NCBI GenBank assembly: GCA_905200945.1
Contig: CAJKMG010000001.1
Coordinates: 186,001 to 250,000, forward strand
Source of the DNA: an uncultured Akkermansia sp.
GTDB lineage: Bacteria; Verrucomicrobiota; Verrucomicrobiia; Verrucomicrobiales; Akkermansiaceae
Direction of reading: 5' to 3'
DNA length: 64,000 nucleotides
Of this stretch, positions 24,770 to 34,622 are shown in pieces. Numbering within the stretch: the first letter of the stretch is position 1; each line of letters opens with the position of its first letter. The notes below the pieces were generated by a model. It worked only from the letters and a program-made list of their open reading frames with translations, searched no databases and had not been told where the DNA came from. Position numbers and translations under genes: made by a program.

Positions 24770-26929
24770 TTATCTGGATTCCTCCCCATGGCTGAAGGCG
24801 GAGGCAGGTATGTCCTGCTTGGGCAGGCCGGGGCCTTCCCACTTCAAAACCAGCTTGGAGGCAGCGCCTGAGTTCCCCACATAGCCGATGCGGATGGGAT
24901 GAAATCCGGCTTTCAAATAAACGGGATTCTTCCGGTCACCCAGATCAGAGGAAACCTCGGACCCCGGCTTATAAGTCTTGTCCGCGTCAATCAACTCCAT
25001 GCCGTGCAGCCGGACAAAAGCCTTGCTGCCCTTGTTTTCATCCGTGGTCAGGTAAAACGTATATGCCCCGTCCTCAGGAACCTTCACATATCCCGTCAGC
25101 TCCACACCGCGCTTAACCGGACCGTTCATTTCCACGGACGGGGAAGGCGCTACGCCATGAGCGGAAGCAGGCTTCTTCCACTGGCGGAAATCCGGTACCC
25201 AGGGAAAATCCCCCTCATACAAGACCCATTGCAACCCGGGAGAAACGGTTCCCTTCACATCCACGGCGGGCACCAGGGCAGAATCAAATACTGTTTTGGA
25301 AGGAAGGGAGGCCCGGCGATTGGACAAAGCGGCGGCTTTCATGCGGGCCTGAAGTTCCGGCTTGGAGGATGCAAGATCTTTGCTTTCCTGCGGATCATTC
25401 AAAGTATCAAAAATCATGAAATCCTTGTCCGCATCCTTCACCCCCATGCGCAAGCCTTTCAATCCATCCACAAAAACAATCTGCTGCTGGCCTCGCTGCG
25501 CTCCCTTGTGTTTGCCCAGGAAATCCTTATACTCCGGCGTTTTGCCGGCGAAATTATATTCGGCATAAACAATGCCGGGCTTCTGCTGATCCGCATGACC
25601 GGTCAGCGTCGGCAGCAGGGAAACGCCGTCACTGCGGGCTGGAACCGGCACCCCGGCGATATCCGCCAGCGTAGCCAGCCAGTCATGGAACTGTCCAGGA
25701 TGCAGGCTGATCTGCCCTTTGGGAATGCGGGCGGGCCAGCGTACCAGCGTAGGCACGCGCATGCCTCCTTCCCAGCAATCGCGCTTAATGCCGTCCATCA
25801 TGCCATAACTCTTGAAAAACTGCGGATTTTGCGCTCCGTGCCAGTGCCTGGAGTCGGAGCCACCCTCATTATGGGGGCCATTATCGGACGTGAAGACGAT
25901 CATCGTATTATCGTCAATCTTCAAATCTTTCAGCAGACGAACCAAATCCGCAACAGCGTCATCCACGCGGCGGATCATGGTGGCATGACGTTTGGCCACA
26001 TCATTCGGAAAACGGGAATTGTCCGGATGAATATAAGTATCCTTATTCTTCTCCGCCCTGGCGTCAAAAGCCGTATTTACGGATTCCATGCCATCCTTCT
26101 TCACCCATTGCAGGCCACCCTTCAAACCGCCTCCGGAAGGATAGGGAGTCCCCGGAACCGTCAAACTTCCGTGGGGAGCAGGAAAAGCCAGGTACAGGAA
26201 AAACGGCTTGCCGGTTTTGAGGGCGGACTTGCGCTGGTCCACAATCCACTGCTTGGCGCGGGCGGCAAACAAATCCGTGGAATAAGCCGTCTGGGGCACC
26301 TGACCCTTGATATTCTTCCACTCGGGATTGGAAGCGTAACCGTTGTACTCAAAAACGTCACGGGATTCGGAAGGATAATGGAAATGCCCCGCCAAATGAT
26401 CCAGAATACCGTAAAAATAATTAAATCCCCGCTGATGGGGGCCGGCGGTCATGGGCACATGGCTCTGGCCTCCGCCGCCTACACCCCATTTGCCAATGGC
26501 GGCAGTATCATACCCGGCATCACGCATCACGGTGCCCAGCGTATGGGAATCTTCAATAGGCTGGTCAAAACGGTTGTTTCTCACCACGCGGGAATTCCCC
26601 TGATGCACCCCCAGCAGCAGGGAGGCGCGCGCCGGGGCGCAAACCGGAGCGGCGGAATAATGACGGCGCAGCTGAATTCCCTCCCGCGCCAGAGCGGACA
26701 GGCTCGGAGTCCTGAACTCGTTCTTTCTCTCCACCGTCCGGCCATTCAGCTTCTGCTGGCTCCAGTTGGAATCCAGGTCTCCCCAGCCCATGTCGTCCAC
26801 CAGAATGAAAATAACATTGGGCTTCAAAGTCTTGACAGACCGGGCAGCCGGCTTCGCAGCCTGCCCGGAAGCGCCCATGCACGGAACCAGGGAAGTCAGA
26901 AGAACGGATAGTAAAGATACCAGCTTCAT
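24770..26929 (-). CDS. Secreted sulfatase with C-terminal PA14-like domain
   Basis: A 719-residue exported enzyme of the alkaline phosphatase / sulfatase superfamily. A signal peptide spans about residues 1-20; Cys17 in LVPC might make it a lipoprotein. Metal ligands are in FILVDDMGWGD (Asp45-Asp46). CAPAR at residues 97-101 is the Cys-type formylglycine motif, needing an anaerobic or aerobic maturase encoded elsewhere. TSDNGPHNEGG supplies further metal ligands. The last 130 residues (TGYVKVPEDGAYTFYLTTDE, then LKAGFHPIRIGYVG) look like a PA14 carbohydrate-binding domain. Likely removes sulfate from mucin-type glycans; linkage specificity is unknown. Confidence 0.92.
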   Translation of the reverse strand: MKLVSLLSVLLTSLVPCMGASGQAAKPAARSVKTLKPNVIFILVDDMGWGDLDSNWSQQKLNGRTVERKNEFRTPSLSALAREGIQLRRHYSAAPVCAPARASLLLGVHQGNSRVVRNNRFDQPIEDSHTLGTVMRDAGYDTAAIGKWGVGGGGQSHVPMTAGPHQRGFNYFYGILDHLAGHFHYPSESRDVFEYNGYASNPEWKNIKGQVPQTAYSTDLFAARAKQWIVDQRKSALKTGKPFFLYLAFPAPHGSLTVPGTPYPSGGGLKGGLQWVKKDGMESVNTAFDARAEKNKDTYIHPDNSRFPNDVAKRHATMIRRVDDAVADLVRLLKDLKIDDNTMIVFTSDNGPHNEGGSDSRHWHGAQNPQFFKSYGMMDGIKRDCWEGGMRVPTLVRWPARIPKGQISLHPGQFHDWLATLADIAGVPVPARSDGVSLLPTLTGHADQQKPGIVYAEYNFAGKTPEYKDFLGKHKGAQRGQQQIVFVDGLKGLRMGVKDADKDFMIFDTLNDPQESKDLASSKPELQARMKAAALSNRRASLPSKTVFDSALVPAVDVKGTVSPGLQWVLYEGDFPWVPDFRQWKKPASAHGVAPSPSVEMNGPVKRGVELTGYVKVPEDGAYTFYLTTDENKGSKAFVRLHGMELIDADKTYKPGSEVSSDLGDRKNPVYLKAGFHPIRIGYVGNSGAASKLVLKWEGPGLPKQDIPASAFSHGEESR

Positions 26930-26936
26930 GATTCAA

Positions 26937-27395
26937 AAGAAAATAGACTCTAAAAAGACGTTAAAACGAGGCTTCATCTTACATGAATTTTCTCATCCCT
27001 CAAGAAAATGACTCGGAAAGGGCACAGAGGATTGAATCGTCAGTCCTATCAGTAAAAAACCATGAAGGAAACAACCTTTTCAGCCGGAACAACTACAATC
27101 CGCCATACTGCATCAATGGCCGAATTTTCTGGCCGGAGCCATGAATGGGAAAAATTCCGCCTGCATTCCCGGCTGCAGGAGCCTCAGCCCTCCCGCTCCG
27201 CCCGGTCATGCCTGACCCCGGAAAGAACGGCAGCTCCTGCAAGGAAAACCCGGCAGGATATTAATGGGAAAGCCCCCTGCCAGGCTGAAAATACAGAAAA
27301 CCGGCGGAAACAGCAATCATGAACCGGAACGTTCCAAAATATCCGCGCCAATTCCGGGAGCAACGTTGACGGCCTTGCCCGGAACAGCAGAGGCA
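26937..27395. other. 459-bp intergenic region between sulfatase and deaD
   Basis: Contains the upstream region of the sulfatase (minus strand) and the end of the helicase transcript. I see no credible gene, no clear terminator and no strong repeat. A weak hairpin, AGAGGC (27389-27394) with GCCTCT (27404-27409), overlaps the helicase stop. Confidence 0.4.
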
Positions 27396-29210
27396 TCAAA
27401 AACGCCTCTTCCTGTCGTCCCTGCGGGAACGTTCGCCCCAGCGCTCGCTGCGGTCACTGCGGAAGCCCCCGCGGTTTCCCCTGAATCCGCTCCGGTCGCT
27501 GCGGTCCCGTTCTCCGCGGTAACTGTTGCGGAATCCTCCATTGCGGCGAGGAGGGCGCGGAGTTCCGGAATATTCCGGAGCTCCCTTGTCTTCACGGACA
27601 TTAACTTCGTAGCCGCAGACGGTAGCCGTCGCCAGGGCCTCCAGAAGCTGGGGCGCCACGGAAGCGTCAACTTCTATCAGGGAATGCTTGGGGAAAATCC
27701 GGATATCGCCCACGGCACCCTTTTCCATTTCCACCGTATTGTAAAATAACCCGGCAATGTCCTTGGGTCTTAAGCCAATCATCCGTCCGCCATTCATAAA
27801 CAGCGTAACCGTATCCCCCTTATGCTGCCAGGAATCACCCTTCTGCGGACTCTCCGCATCCTCTCCGGGCTGCGGCATACGCCGCGCCCTGCGTGCGGGC
27901 TTGTCTTCCGGAATGGGCTGCACTTCCCGGTGCGTACGCTCCCGGAGCAAATCAAACAGGGCCGCAGCCATGGCCTCCGGCGCAGCCTCCACTTCTTTCA
28001 GTTCCTCCGGCAGCACGGCATCCGGCTTGAGACGTTCCAGGATATCATCCACCAGAGATTCCGTCCGGAGCTGGTCCACCTGAACGGCAGTCAGCACAGG
28101 TTCCGGAGTCAACTTAACGCCGATGAAGCGTTCAATGCGGCTCATCAGAGAAAAATCACGGCGCCCCACAAAAGTGATGGCCTTCCCTTTCCGTCCGGCG
28201 CGTGCCGTACGGCCGATGCGGTGCACGTAATCCTCCGGATCACGGGGCAATTCAAAATTCACCACGGCATCCACATCGTCCACATCCAAGCCGCGGGCGG
28301 CAATATCCGTCGCCACCAGAAGGCGCAGGCTCCCCTTGCGGAAGGAATCCATGACGCGTTCCCTCATCATCTGAGGCATATCCCCATGAAGGCGGTCCAC
28401 CGCATAACCGCGGGCCGTCAAACCGTCCACTACGTCATCCACTACCTTTTTGGTATTGGCGAACACCAGCCCCATTTTAATCTTTCCGGTGTCAAGCAGC
28501 CGGCTGAGCACCTCAATCCGGGAGGAAAACACCACCTCGTAATAAACCTGTTCAATGGTAGGCACCGTCAGCGTGGGCCGTTCAATGGAAATCTGGACGG
28601 GTTCCTTCATGAACCTGCTCACCAGGCGGTTGATTTCCAGAGACATGGTAGCGGAGAAAAACAGGGTTTGCTTCGCTTCCGGCATGGCCTCCGCAATACG
28701 CTCGATATCTTCCAGAAAACCCATATCCAGCATCTCGTCCGCTTCATCCAGAATCAACATGCGGAGACCGTCCAGCCTTAGCGCCCCGGACTCCATCAGG
28801 TCCATAACGCGTCCGGGCGTTCCCACCACAAACTGTACCCCGCGCCTCAGGGCGTCCAGTTGCGGGCGGAAAGAAGAGCCTCCGTAAATGGGGACGGCGG
28901 AAACACCGTCCATGAACAAAGCCAGCTTGTCCACCTCCCGGCAAATCTGAACGGCCAGTTCCCGAGTAGGACAGAGGGCCAGCACCTGAACGCAGCGTTC
29001 CTCAGGATCAATGCACTCCAGGGCCGGAATGGCAAAGGCAAGCGTCTTTCCGGAGCCCGTATGGGACAACCCCACAATATCGGCCCCTCCGATCGCGGCG
29101 GGAATCGCCTGCTCCTGAATGGAGGAAGGAGTATCGAAGCCAAGCACTTCGATAGCCTCCAGAATCTCCGGTGAAATACCAAGAGCCGAAAAAGAAGATG
29201 TTTGAGTCAT
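27396..29210 (-). CDS. deaD: DEAD-box RNA helicase (DeaD/CsdA type)
   Basis: About 604 residues. Core helicase motifs are complete: Q motif (SFSALGISPEILEAI), Walker A SHTGSGKT, PTRELA, TPGRVMD, DEAD (LILDEADEM), SAT, and HRIGRTARAGRKG. After the core comes a DbpA-type RNA-binding domain (VTLFMNGGRMIGLRPKDIAG, then FPKHSLIEVDAS), and an Arg/Gly-rich tail (RDRSDRSGFRGNRGG). Such enzymes remodel structured RNA, especially in ribosome assembly and cold adaptation. The ATG at 29210 fits the family start; upstream frame to 29252 is unlikely. No Shine-Dalgarno is apparent. Confidence 0.95.
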   Translation of the reverse strand: MTQTSSFSALGISPEILEAIEVLGFDTPSSIQEQAIPAAIGGADIVGLSHTGSGKTLAFAIPALECIDPEERCVQVLALCPTRELAVQICREVDKLALFMDGVSAVPIYGGSSFRPQLDALRRGVQFVVGTPGRVMDLMESGALRLDGLRMLILDEADEMLDMGFLEDIERIAEAMPEAKQTLFFSATMSLEINRLVSRFMKEPVQISIERPTLTVPTIEQVYYEVVFSSRIEVLSRLLDTGKIKMGLVFANTKKVVDDVVDGLTARGYAVDRLHGDMPQMMRERVMDSFRKGSLRLLVATDIAARGLDVDDVDAVVNFELPRDPEDYVHRIGRTARAGRKGKAITFVGRRDFSLMSRIERFIGVKLTPEPVLTAVQVDQLRTESLVDDILERLKPDAVLPEELKEVEAAPEAMAAALFDLLRERTHREVQPIPEDKPARRARRMPQPGEDAESPQKGDSWQHKGDTVTLFMNGGRMIGLRPKDIAGLFYNTVEMEKGAVGDIRIFPKHSLIEVDASVAPQLLEALATATVCGYEVNVREDKGAPEYSGTPRPPRRNGGFRNSYRGERDRSDRSGFRGNRGGFRSDRSERWGERSRRDDRKRRF

Positions 29211-29233
29211 GGGGAAAAATGATCTGTCAGAGT

Positions 29234-29266
29234 CACGGGAGAAGCTGAACATTATTCCCTCCCGTG
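29234..29266 (-). promoter_or_regulatory. Inverted repeat in deaD leader
   Basis: CACGGGAG (29234-29241) and CTCCCGTG (29259-29266) form a perfect 8-bp stem with a 17-nt loop, 24 bp upstream of the deaD ATG. It could structure the mRNA leader, as in cold-shock genes, or be a protein-binding site. Confidence 0.35.
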
Positions 29267-29402
29267 TCCAGCCAAAAGAACGGAAGATACCGTAGATGCC
29301 ACGATTTCCGCAAAGCCGCCTGCGAATAAAAAAACGGCTCTCCCCCGCTTCTGGTCTTTATATTCACACACGGAGTTGCAACTTGCAGGAGAGCATTTGC
29401 GT

Positions 29403-30206
29403 ATGATACAAATATCGGCCTCCGAATTCATGGATAAAACGCCAAACAAATCACAGTCCTCTCTGCTGGGAATTTTCATCAACATCCTCCTCCCGGTATT
29501 GATTCTGGACTACTGCAGCGCGGGGCCCGCCAATCCCCTGGAACGCCCGGAAGGAGAAAATTTCTGGCATATCGGCCCGGTATGGGCTCTCGTTATTGCC
29601 CTTTCCCTCCCCCTCGTCTATGGCGTCCGTTCCCTGGTCGTCTCCAGAAAATTTGACCTGATGTCCGGTGTCGGCATGGCCGGCGTGCTGCTGACGGGAA
29701 TCATCAGCATCTTCGTCATTGGCCCGGAAGGGCGCATCCACAGCGCCACACCCTGGCTGTTCGCCGGAAAAGAAGCCCTGATCCCCCTTATCCTGGCGGC
29801 GGCTGTCGTGGTCTCCCGGTCCGCCGGCACCCCCCTCCTCAACATGTTCATTTACACGCCGGAATTATTCGACGTGCGCAGGATAGAACAAACGGTGGCC
29901 GCCAACGGAGAGGAACGGGCTTATCAGAGACTGCTGGCAAACTCATCCTGGATTCTGGCGGGCACGCTGGTTGCATCCTCCATCGGAAATTTCTTCCTGA
30001 GCCTCTCTTTCATGTCCTCCGTCATACATCAGCCGGAAGCGGAACAGCAAGTGGCCTACAACACCGCCATCGGCAGCATCACCTGGTGGGGCTTCCTGAT
30101 CATCGGAATCCCCATTCTGGCCGCCCTTGTCTTCATCATGACCCGTCTGATCAAACGGCTCGGCAGGCTGACCGGCCTCTCACGGGACGAACTCCTTCTC
30201 AAATAA
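29403..30206 (+). CDS. VC0807-like membrane protein
   Basis: About 267 residues with six or seven hydrophobic segments. The organisation (FINILLPVLILDYC at the start, a short loop, GPEGR, GKEALIPLILAAAVV, then FDVRRIEQTVAANGEERAY and a final pair of helices) matches the VC0807 family of uncharacterised inner-membrane proteins. The ATG at 29403 is preceded by AGGAG about 11 bases upstream, one of the few recognisable ribosome-binding sites here; the ATG at 29430 is also possible. It lies 10 bp before the esterase gene, so the two may be cotranscribed. Confidence 0.7.
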   Translation: MIQISASEFMDKTPNKSQSSLLGIFINILLPVLILDYCSAGPANPLERPEGENFWHIGPVWALVIALSLPLVYGVRSLVVSRKFDLMSGVGMAGVLLTGIISIFVIGPEGRIHSATPWLFAGKEALIPLILAAAVVVSRSAGTPLLNMFIYTPELFDVRRIEQTVAANGEERAYQRLLANSSWILAGTLVASSIGNFFLSLSFMSSVIHQPEAEQQVAYNTAIGSITWWGFLIIGIPILAALVFIMTRLIKRLGRLTGLSRDELLLK

Positions 30207-30216
30207 TCCTCAAAAC

Positions 30217-31755
30217 ATGCGCCTCCATACTTCATGCATTCTGGCTGCCGCCATCGCCCTTCATGCGGCGTGGGCGGACACGCCCCGGTTCGACCGGGTC
30301 TTCGGTTCCCATATGGTACTCCCCCACGGGAAAAACATTCCCGTTTCCGGTACGGCCGCCCCCAACAGGGAAATAACCGTCACTTTTGGAAACACTGCCC
30401 TGAAAACAAAAACTGACTCCAAGGGAAAATGGAGCGTCACGCTGCCCCCCATGCCTCCCTGCGCCACAGGCCAGACGCTGGCGGCCGAGCAAAACGGGGA
30501 CGCTGCCAAATTGGAAGATGTGCTCGTGGGGGAAGTATGGCTGGCTTCCGGCCAATCCAACATGCTGTTCCGCCTGAACCAGACCACGACGGCCAAAGAA
30601 GACATAGCGGCTTCCGGAGACGACCAGCTCCGCCTGCTCAACAACGTTCCGCAAGCCCACACCAACAATGCCCCCTACTCCGCGAAAGACTTTGACGCCG
30701 TCACCACGGACAACTTCTATAAAGGGCAATGGGCCGTCAGCTCTCCCGCCACCTCAGGGCCAATGACTGCCGTGGGCTACTACTTCGGGAAAAAACTCCG
30801 CGAAGGGCTGGGCATTCCGGTAGGCATCATCCACTCCTCCCTGGGAGGCTCGGAAATCGCAGCGTGGATCCCCCGGCAGGTCATTAATGCCAACAACAGC
30901 TTCAGCACCCTGCGCGGCAACCACTGGCTGGACTCCCCCCTTATCTCCGACTGGGTGAGGGGACGGGCCAGGAAAAACATCTCTCCGCGTCTGAACCAGG
31001 GCTCTCCGGACCATCCCTACAAGCCGGCGTTCCTTTACGAATCCGGCATTGCCTGGACAACGCTCCTCCCCATCACGGGCGTCATCTGGTATCAGGGCGA
31101 ATCCGATGCGGAGATCATTGACAATGCCCAAAACAGCATGCTGCTGAAAACCATGATCTCCTCCTGGAGAAAAGCTTTCCGCAACCCGGAAATGCCCTTC
31201 GTCATGATCCAGCTCCCCCGCATCAACGACCCGTCAAAAATCCGTGCCGGATGGCCGGAATTCCGTGAAATGCAGGACGCCGTGGCCAAAACCGTTCCAA
31301 AAGTTTACAGCGTCAACACCATTGATCTTGGCTCCACCAATTCCGACGTTCATCCTCCATTCAAGCGCCCTGTGGGGGAACGTGCAGGAAATACCGCCCT
31401 GAACAAGGTTTACGGTAAAAAGATCCCCTGTGAAGGCCCCGCCTTCAAGGCCTTCAAACCTTCCGGTTCCAACATCCTGGTTCAACTGGATCAAGCCGCC
31501 GGACTGACCACCACGGACGGCAAAGAACCGGCCCAGTTTGAAATTGCCGGGACGGACGGGACTTACCATCCCGCCGCGGCGGAAATCATAAACAGGAAAG
31601 GCAACACAGCCGTTATCCGCCTCTCATCACCGGAAGTAAAATCCCCCAAACACGCCCGGTATTGCTGGAACCGTTTCGTGACCCCCAACCTGGTCAACGG
31701 CAACCAGCTCCCCGCCCGTCCCTTCCGGACGGACGAACCTGTTCTGAAAAAATAA
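30217..31755 (+). CDS. Sialate O-acetylesterase-like SGNH enzyme
   Basis: A 512-residue secreted esterase with a signal peptide (MRLHTSCILAAAIALHAAWA). A beta-rich N-terminal domain (FGSHMVLPHGKNIPVSG) precedes the SGNH core: ASGQSNM with the nucleophilic Ser, GSEIAAW, GVIWYQGESDA, and a late Asp-x-His (NSDVHPPFKRPVGE). This is the order seen in sialate 9-O-acetylesterases, which remove acetyl groups from sialic acids so that sialidases can act on mucin. Xylan or other acetyl esterases share the fold, so substrate is inferred from the family and the neighbouring sulfatase and SGNH genes. Confidence 0.85.
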   Translation: MRLHTSCILAAAIALHAAWADTPRFDRVFGSHMVLPHGKNIPVSGTAAPNREITVTFGNTALKTKTDSKGKWSVTLPPMPPCATGQTLAAEQNGDAAKLEDVLVGEVWLASGQSNMLFRLNQTTTAKEDIAASGDDQLRLLNNVPQAHTNNAPYSAKDFDAVTTDNFYKGQWAVSSPATSGPMTAVGYYFGKKLREGLGIPVGIIHSSLGGSEIAAWIPRQVINANNSFSTLRGNHWLDSPLISDWVRGRARKNISPRLNQGSPDHPYKPAFLYESGIAWTTLLPITGVIWYQGESDAEIIDNAQNSMLLKTMISSWRKAFRNPEMPFVMIQLPRINDPSKIRAGWPEFREMQDAVAKTVPKVYSVNTIDLGSTNSDVHPPFKRPVGERAGNTALNKVYGKKIPCEGPAFKAFKPSGSNILVQLDQAAGLTTTDGKEPAQFEIAGTDGTYHPAAAEIINRKGNTAVIRLSSPEVKSPKHARYCWNRFVTPNLVNGNQLPARPFRTDEPVLKK

Positions 31756-31776
31756 CTTTTACCACACCATCACTCC

Positions 31777-32754
31777 ATGAACCTTCATCTTATCCTCGCT
31801 TCTCTGACAGCCGCGCTCTCACTGGGCATTGCGGCACAAGCTGCTCCCGCCAAAGTAGCCTGCGTGGGGGACAGTATCACCTTCGGCACCGGCCTTAAAC
31901 CCGGAGAAACCCGGTATCCGCAAGTGCTCGCCACACTCATGGGGCCGGACTTTGACGTCAGAGGCTTCGGCAATCCCGGAAAAACGGCAGGCGACTACCC
32001 GGGCCAGGCAGGACGCTGGTACGGCAGCACCAGGGAACACAAGCAAGCCCTGGAATTCAAGGCGGATATTTATATCTGCAACCTTGGCATCAACGACACG
32101 GGCCGCTGGTGGAACCCCGAACTGTTCTCCAAAGGCTATGACGCTCTGCTTCATGCATGGAAAAACGCCAATCCCAAAACACGGTTCTTTGCCTGGGGTC
32201 TGCTGGGGCCGGACTACCGCGGCCCGCTCAACAAGAAGGCTTTTCCCGGCAACTGCTATCCGGACGTACGTAAATATGCAGGCTCGGACAACGGCTCTGC
32301 CGCCAACCGCCCGGAAGCGGAAAAACTGATCGCCACCGTAGCGCGCAAGTACAAAGTCGGTCTCTTTGACGCGTTGCACCCGCTCTCCGACCATCCGGAA
32401 TGGTATGTTGACGGGTTGCATCCTACGGAACAGGGCGCACGGCGCATTGCGGAAATCACCTTTGCCAAGCTGGCAAAAAGCCTCAACCTTAAGCAGCCCT
32501 CTCCCAGGCTGGAACCGGGTACCGGCAACGTGATCATCAACAACCCCGGTAACTCCGGCATTCTTCTGGATGGATGGAAACTGACGGACGGATCCAATAC
32601 GCTCATCTTTGAAAACTCCACCGTCATTCATCCCAAGGACAGGCTTATCATCGCCATTGGCCCGGAAACTCAAAAAGATCCGACCAAACCCCTGCAAATC
32701 AAGTCCGACAAATCCCCCGCAGCTTTCCGCCTCATTCCCGCAAAAAAATATTAA
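31777..32754 (+). CDS. Secreted SGNH/GDSL hydrolase with lamin-tail-like C-terminus
   Basis: A 325-residue exported esterase. Signal peptide residues 1-21. Block I is CVGDSITFGTG, block III NLGINDTGRWW, and block V VDGLHPTEQG, giving the Ser, Asn and Asp/His catalytic set. Residues beyond about 235 form a separate beta domain (NNPGNSGILLDGWKLTDG, then FENSTVIHPKDRLIIAIG) resembling the lamin-tail domain found at the ends of secreted enzymes; this assignment is tentative. It follows the sialate-esterase-like gene by 21 bp and ends at a strong hairpin, so the two form a short operon for deacetylation of glycans (inference). Confidence 0.85.
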   Translation: MNLHLILASLTAALSLGIAAQAAPAKVACVGDSITFGTGLKPGETRYPQVLATLMGPDFDVRGFGNPGKTAGDYPGQAGRWYGSTREHKQALEFKADIYICNLGINDTGRWWNPELFSKGYDALLHAWKNANPKTRFFAWGLLGPDYRGPLNKKAFPGNCYPDVRKYAGSDNGSAANRPEAEKLIATVARKYKVGLFDALHPLSDHPEWYVDGLHPTEQGARRIAEITFAKLAKSLNLKQPSPRLEPGTGNVIINNPGNSGILLDGWKLTDGSNTLIFENSTVIHPKDRLIIAIGPETQKDPTKPLQIKSDKSPAAFRLIPAKKY

Positions 32755-32772
32755 AAACTTCCAGAACAATTG

Positions 32773-32805
32773 ATGGGAACATGCGGAACTCCCGCATGTT
32801 CCCAT
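32773..32805. terminator. Perfect hairpin after SGNH gene
   Basis: A 14-bp perfect stem, ATGGGAACATGCGG (32773-32786) with CCGCATGTTCCCAT (32792-32805) and a 5-nt loop. No T run follows, so it may be a Rho-independent-like or transcript-stabilising end. Confidence 0.6.
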
Positions 32806-32992
32806 AAGCCCGGCGCACCCTATTCCCGCCCGCGCACACCCGCGCCAGGCGGCAAGCCGCAGGGCTCTGGAGGACCTCCGGATTCTCCACAAGCGGAACG
32901 CCTGCGTTACAGGCCGCTTCTCCGCTGTCCCGGATACTCACCTTCATCCTATTTTAATTGAGCATTTCTGTCTCCAAAACAGTCTACAGTGC

Positions 32993-33454
32993 ATGGAACA
33001 GAATAAAAGCAAATCATCCGCATGCCGCCTGCTTGGCCCCTTGGCTACCAACACCAGCATGGATTTCGGCGTTCTGCTGCTGCGCTTGGGGGTAGCAGTC
33101 ATGATGCTTGTGCATGGCATTCCCAAACTGGGCATGCTTATCAGCGGAAACTGGGCGGCGTTCCAGGATCCGCTGGGAATCGGCAATTTTCTGTCCCTGC
33201 TGCTGTGCGTAGGCGCGGAATTCGGATGTTCCATCCTCATCCTGCTGGGGTTCCTCACCCGCCTGGCCTCCCTTATCCTGGTTATTAACATGTGTGTGGC
33301 CCTTTTTCTTGTTCTTGGACTTTCCGGCTGGGGAGCACAGGAACTCGCGGCCATCTATCTGCTGATCTATCTGGCCATCTTCTATACGGGACCGGGCAAA
33401 TTCTCCCTGGATGCCTGGTGGCTCTGGCGCGACTGCAAGATAGAAGTGGAATGA
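32993..33454 (+). CDS. DoxX family membrane protein
   Basis: A 153-residue protein with four hydrophobic helices. LLLRLGVAVMMLVHGIPKL and LGFLTRLASLILVINM fit the DoxX/SURF4-like family, seen in oxidoreductase-linked membrane complexes; its biochemical role is unsettled. The C-terminus ends GPGKFSLDAWW, a typical family ending. Monocistronic by spacing. Confidence 0.85.
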   Translation: MEQNKSKSSACRLLGPLATNTSMDFGVLLLRLGVAVMMLVHGIPKLGMLISGNWAAFQDPLGIGNFLSLLLCVGAEFGCSILILLGFLTRLASLILVINMCVALFLVLGLSGWGAQELAAIYLLIYLAIFYTGPGKFSLDAWWLWRDCKIEVE

Positions 33455-33557
33455 AAACAGCTCCTCCCGCGCGTCCTATGGCAAAAATACTTCTTTTTTC
33501 ACTCGCCGCGGAAGGAGCCTTCCTCTAGGATGCTGGCACACCCAGTTCATCCGTTCA

Positions 33558-34559
33558 ATGTCCGGCAAACTAACCTACAAGCAATCGGGGGTCGATACCA
33601 AAGAAGCAGCCGCTTTTGTATCCGACATCAGCTCTCACGTTAAAAGAACGCAAAAGCAGAGATCCCTTCACCAGGCCTTTGGCCTTTTCGCCGCTGCCTA
33701 TGATTTGAGCTCCTACAAGGAACCGGTCATCGTCACCGGGTGCGACGGCGTAGGCACGAAAACGGAAATTCTCTTTGAACTGGATATGGTGGAAACCGCC
33801 GGCAAAGACCTGGTGGCCATGAACGTCAACGACATTCTTACTACAGGCGGCGACCCTCTCCTTTTCCTGGATTATCTGGGCATCTCCAATCTGGAACGGG
33901 AACGCTCCCGTATTACCCGCCTGGTGGCCGGCATGTGCGACTACCTGGAATCCTGCAACTGCATCCTGGCCGGAGGCGAAACGGCGGAAATGCCCGGTGT
34001 GGTGCCGGAATCCATTGTGGAACTCTCCGGCTTCTGCATTGGCTGCTGTGAAAAAAGCAAACTGATTGATCCGAAAACCGTCCGGCCCGGAGACGTATTC
34101 ATCGGCTACAAATCCGACAGCTTCCATGCCAACGGCTGGAGCCTCATCCGCCGCATTCTGGAAGAAAATCCGGATGTAGTTGATGAAGAGGAACTCCGCA
34201 CCCTCCTTCGGCCCACCCGCTTGTACCATGACGTGGTGGAAGATATGCGCCGCTTCAACATCACCCCGAAGGCATACGCCCATATCACGGGGGGAGGCCT
34301 CCCGGAAAACCTGGAACGCTTCCTGGGCGACTACGGCGCAGACCTCTCCATTCCCTATTGGGACAACACCGCAGCCCAGAAAATCCTGAAGCATGCGGAT
34401 CCTCAGGACCGCTTCAACACCTTTAACATGGGCATTGGCTGGGTAGCCATCGTGAAGCCTGAAGACACGGAAGCCGCATTGAAGGCAGGTCCGGGCGGCA
34501 TGGTCATCGGCACGCTGAGAGAAGGCCGCGGCATTCATGTCAAAGTACAGGGCGAATAA
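33558..34559 (+). CDS. purM: Phosphoribosylformylglycinamidine cyclo-ligase
   Basis: A 333-residue AIR synthetase that closes the imidazole ring in purine biosynthesis using ATP. SGVDTKEAAAFV-type start (LTYKQSGVDTKEA), VTGCDGVGTK, MNVNDILTTGGDPLLFLDYL, LAGGETAEMPG and AHITGGGLPEN are conserved. It lies 63 bp before the amidophosphoribosyltransferase gene and is probably in the same transcript. The first residues match family length well. Confidence 0.96.
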   Translation: MSGKLTYKQSGVDTKEAAAFVSDISSHVKRTQKQRSLHQAFGLFAAAYDLSSYKEPVIVTGCDGVGTKTEILFELDMVETAGKDLVAMNVNDILTTGGDPLLFLDYLGISNLERERSRITRLVAGMCDYLESCNCILAGGETAEMPGVVPESIVELSGFCIGCCEKSKLIDPKTVRPGDVFIGYKSDSFHANGWSLIRRILEENPDVVDEEELRTLLRPTRLYHDVVEDMRRFNITPKAYAHITGGGLPENLERFLGDYGADLSIPYWDNTAAQKILKHADPQDRFNTFNMGIGWVAIVKPEDTEAALKAGPGGMVIGTLREGRGIHVKVQGE

Positions 34560-34622
34560 AAAACACCATCACCTCGCAGCGGATACCCCACACTTACAGG
34601 ACAATCTTTTCATCATCATCCC

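Noticed and set aside
24899..26911. Plus-strand open frame of 670 codons
   Set aside because: Antisense to the sulfatase; composition and lack of motifs show it is a shadow.
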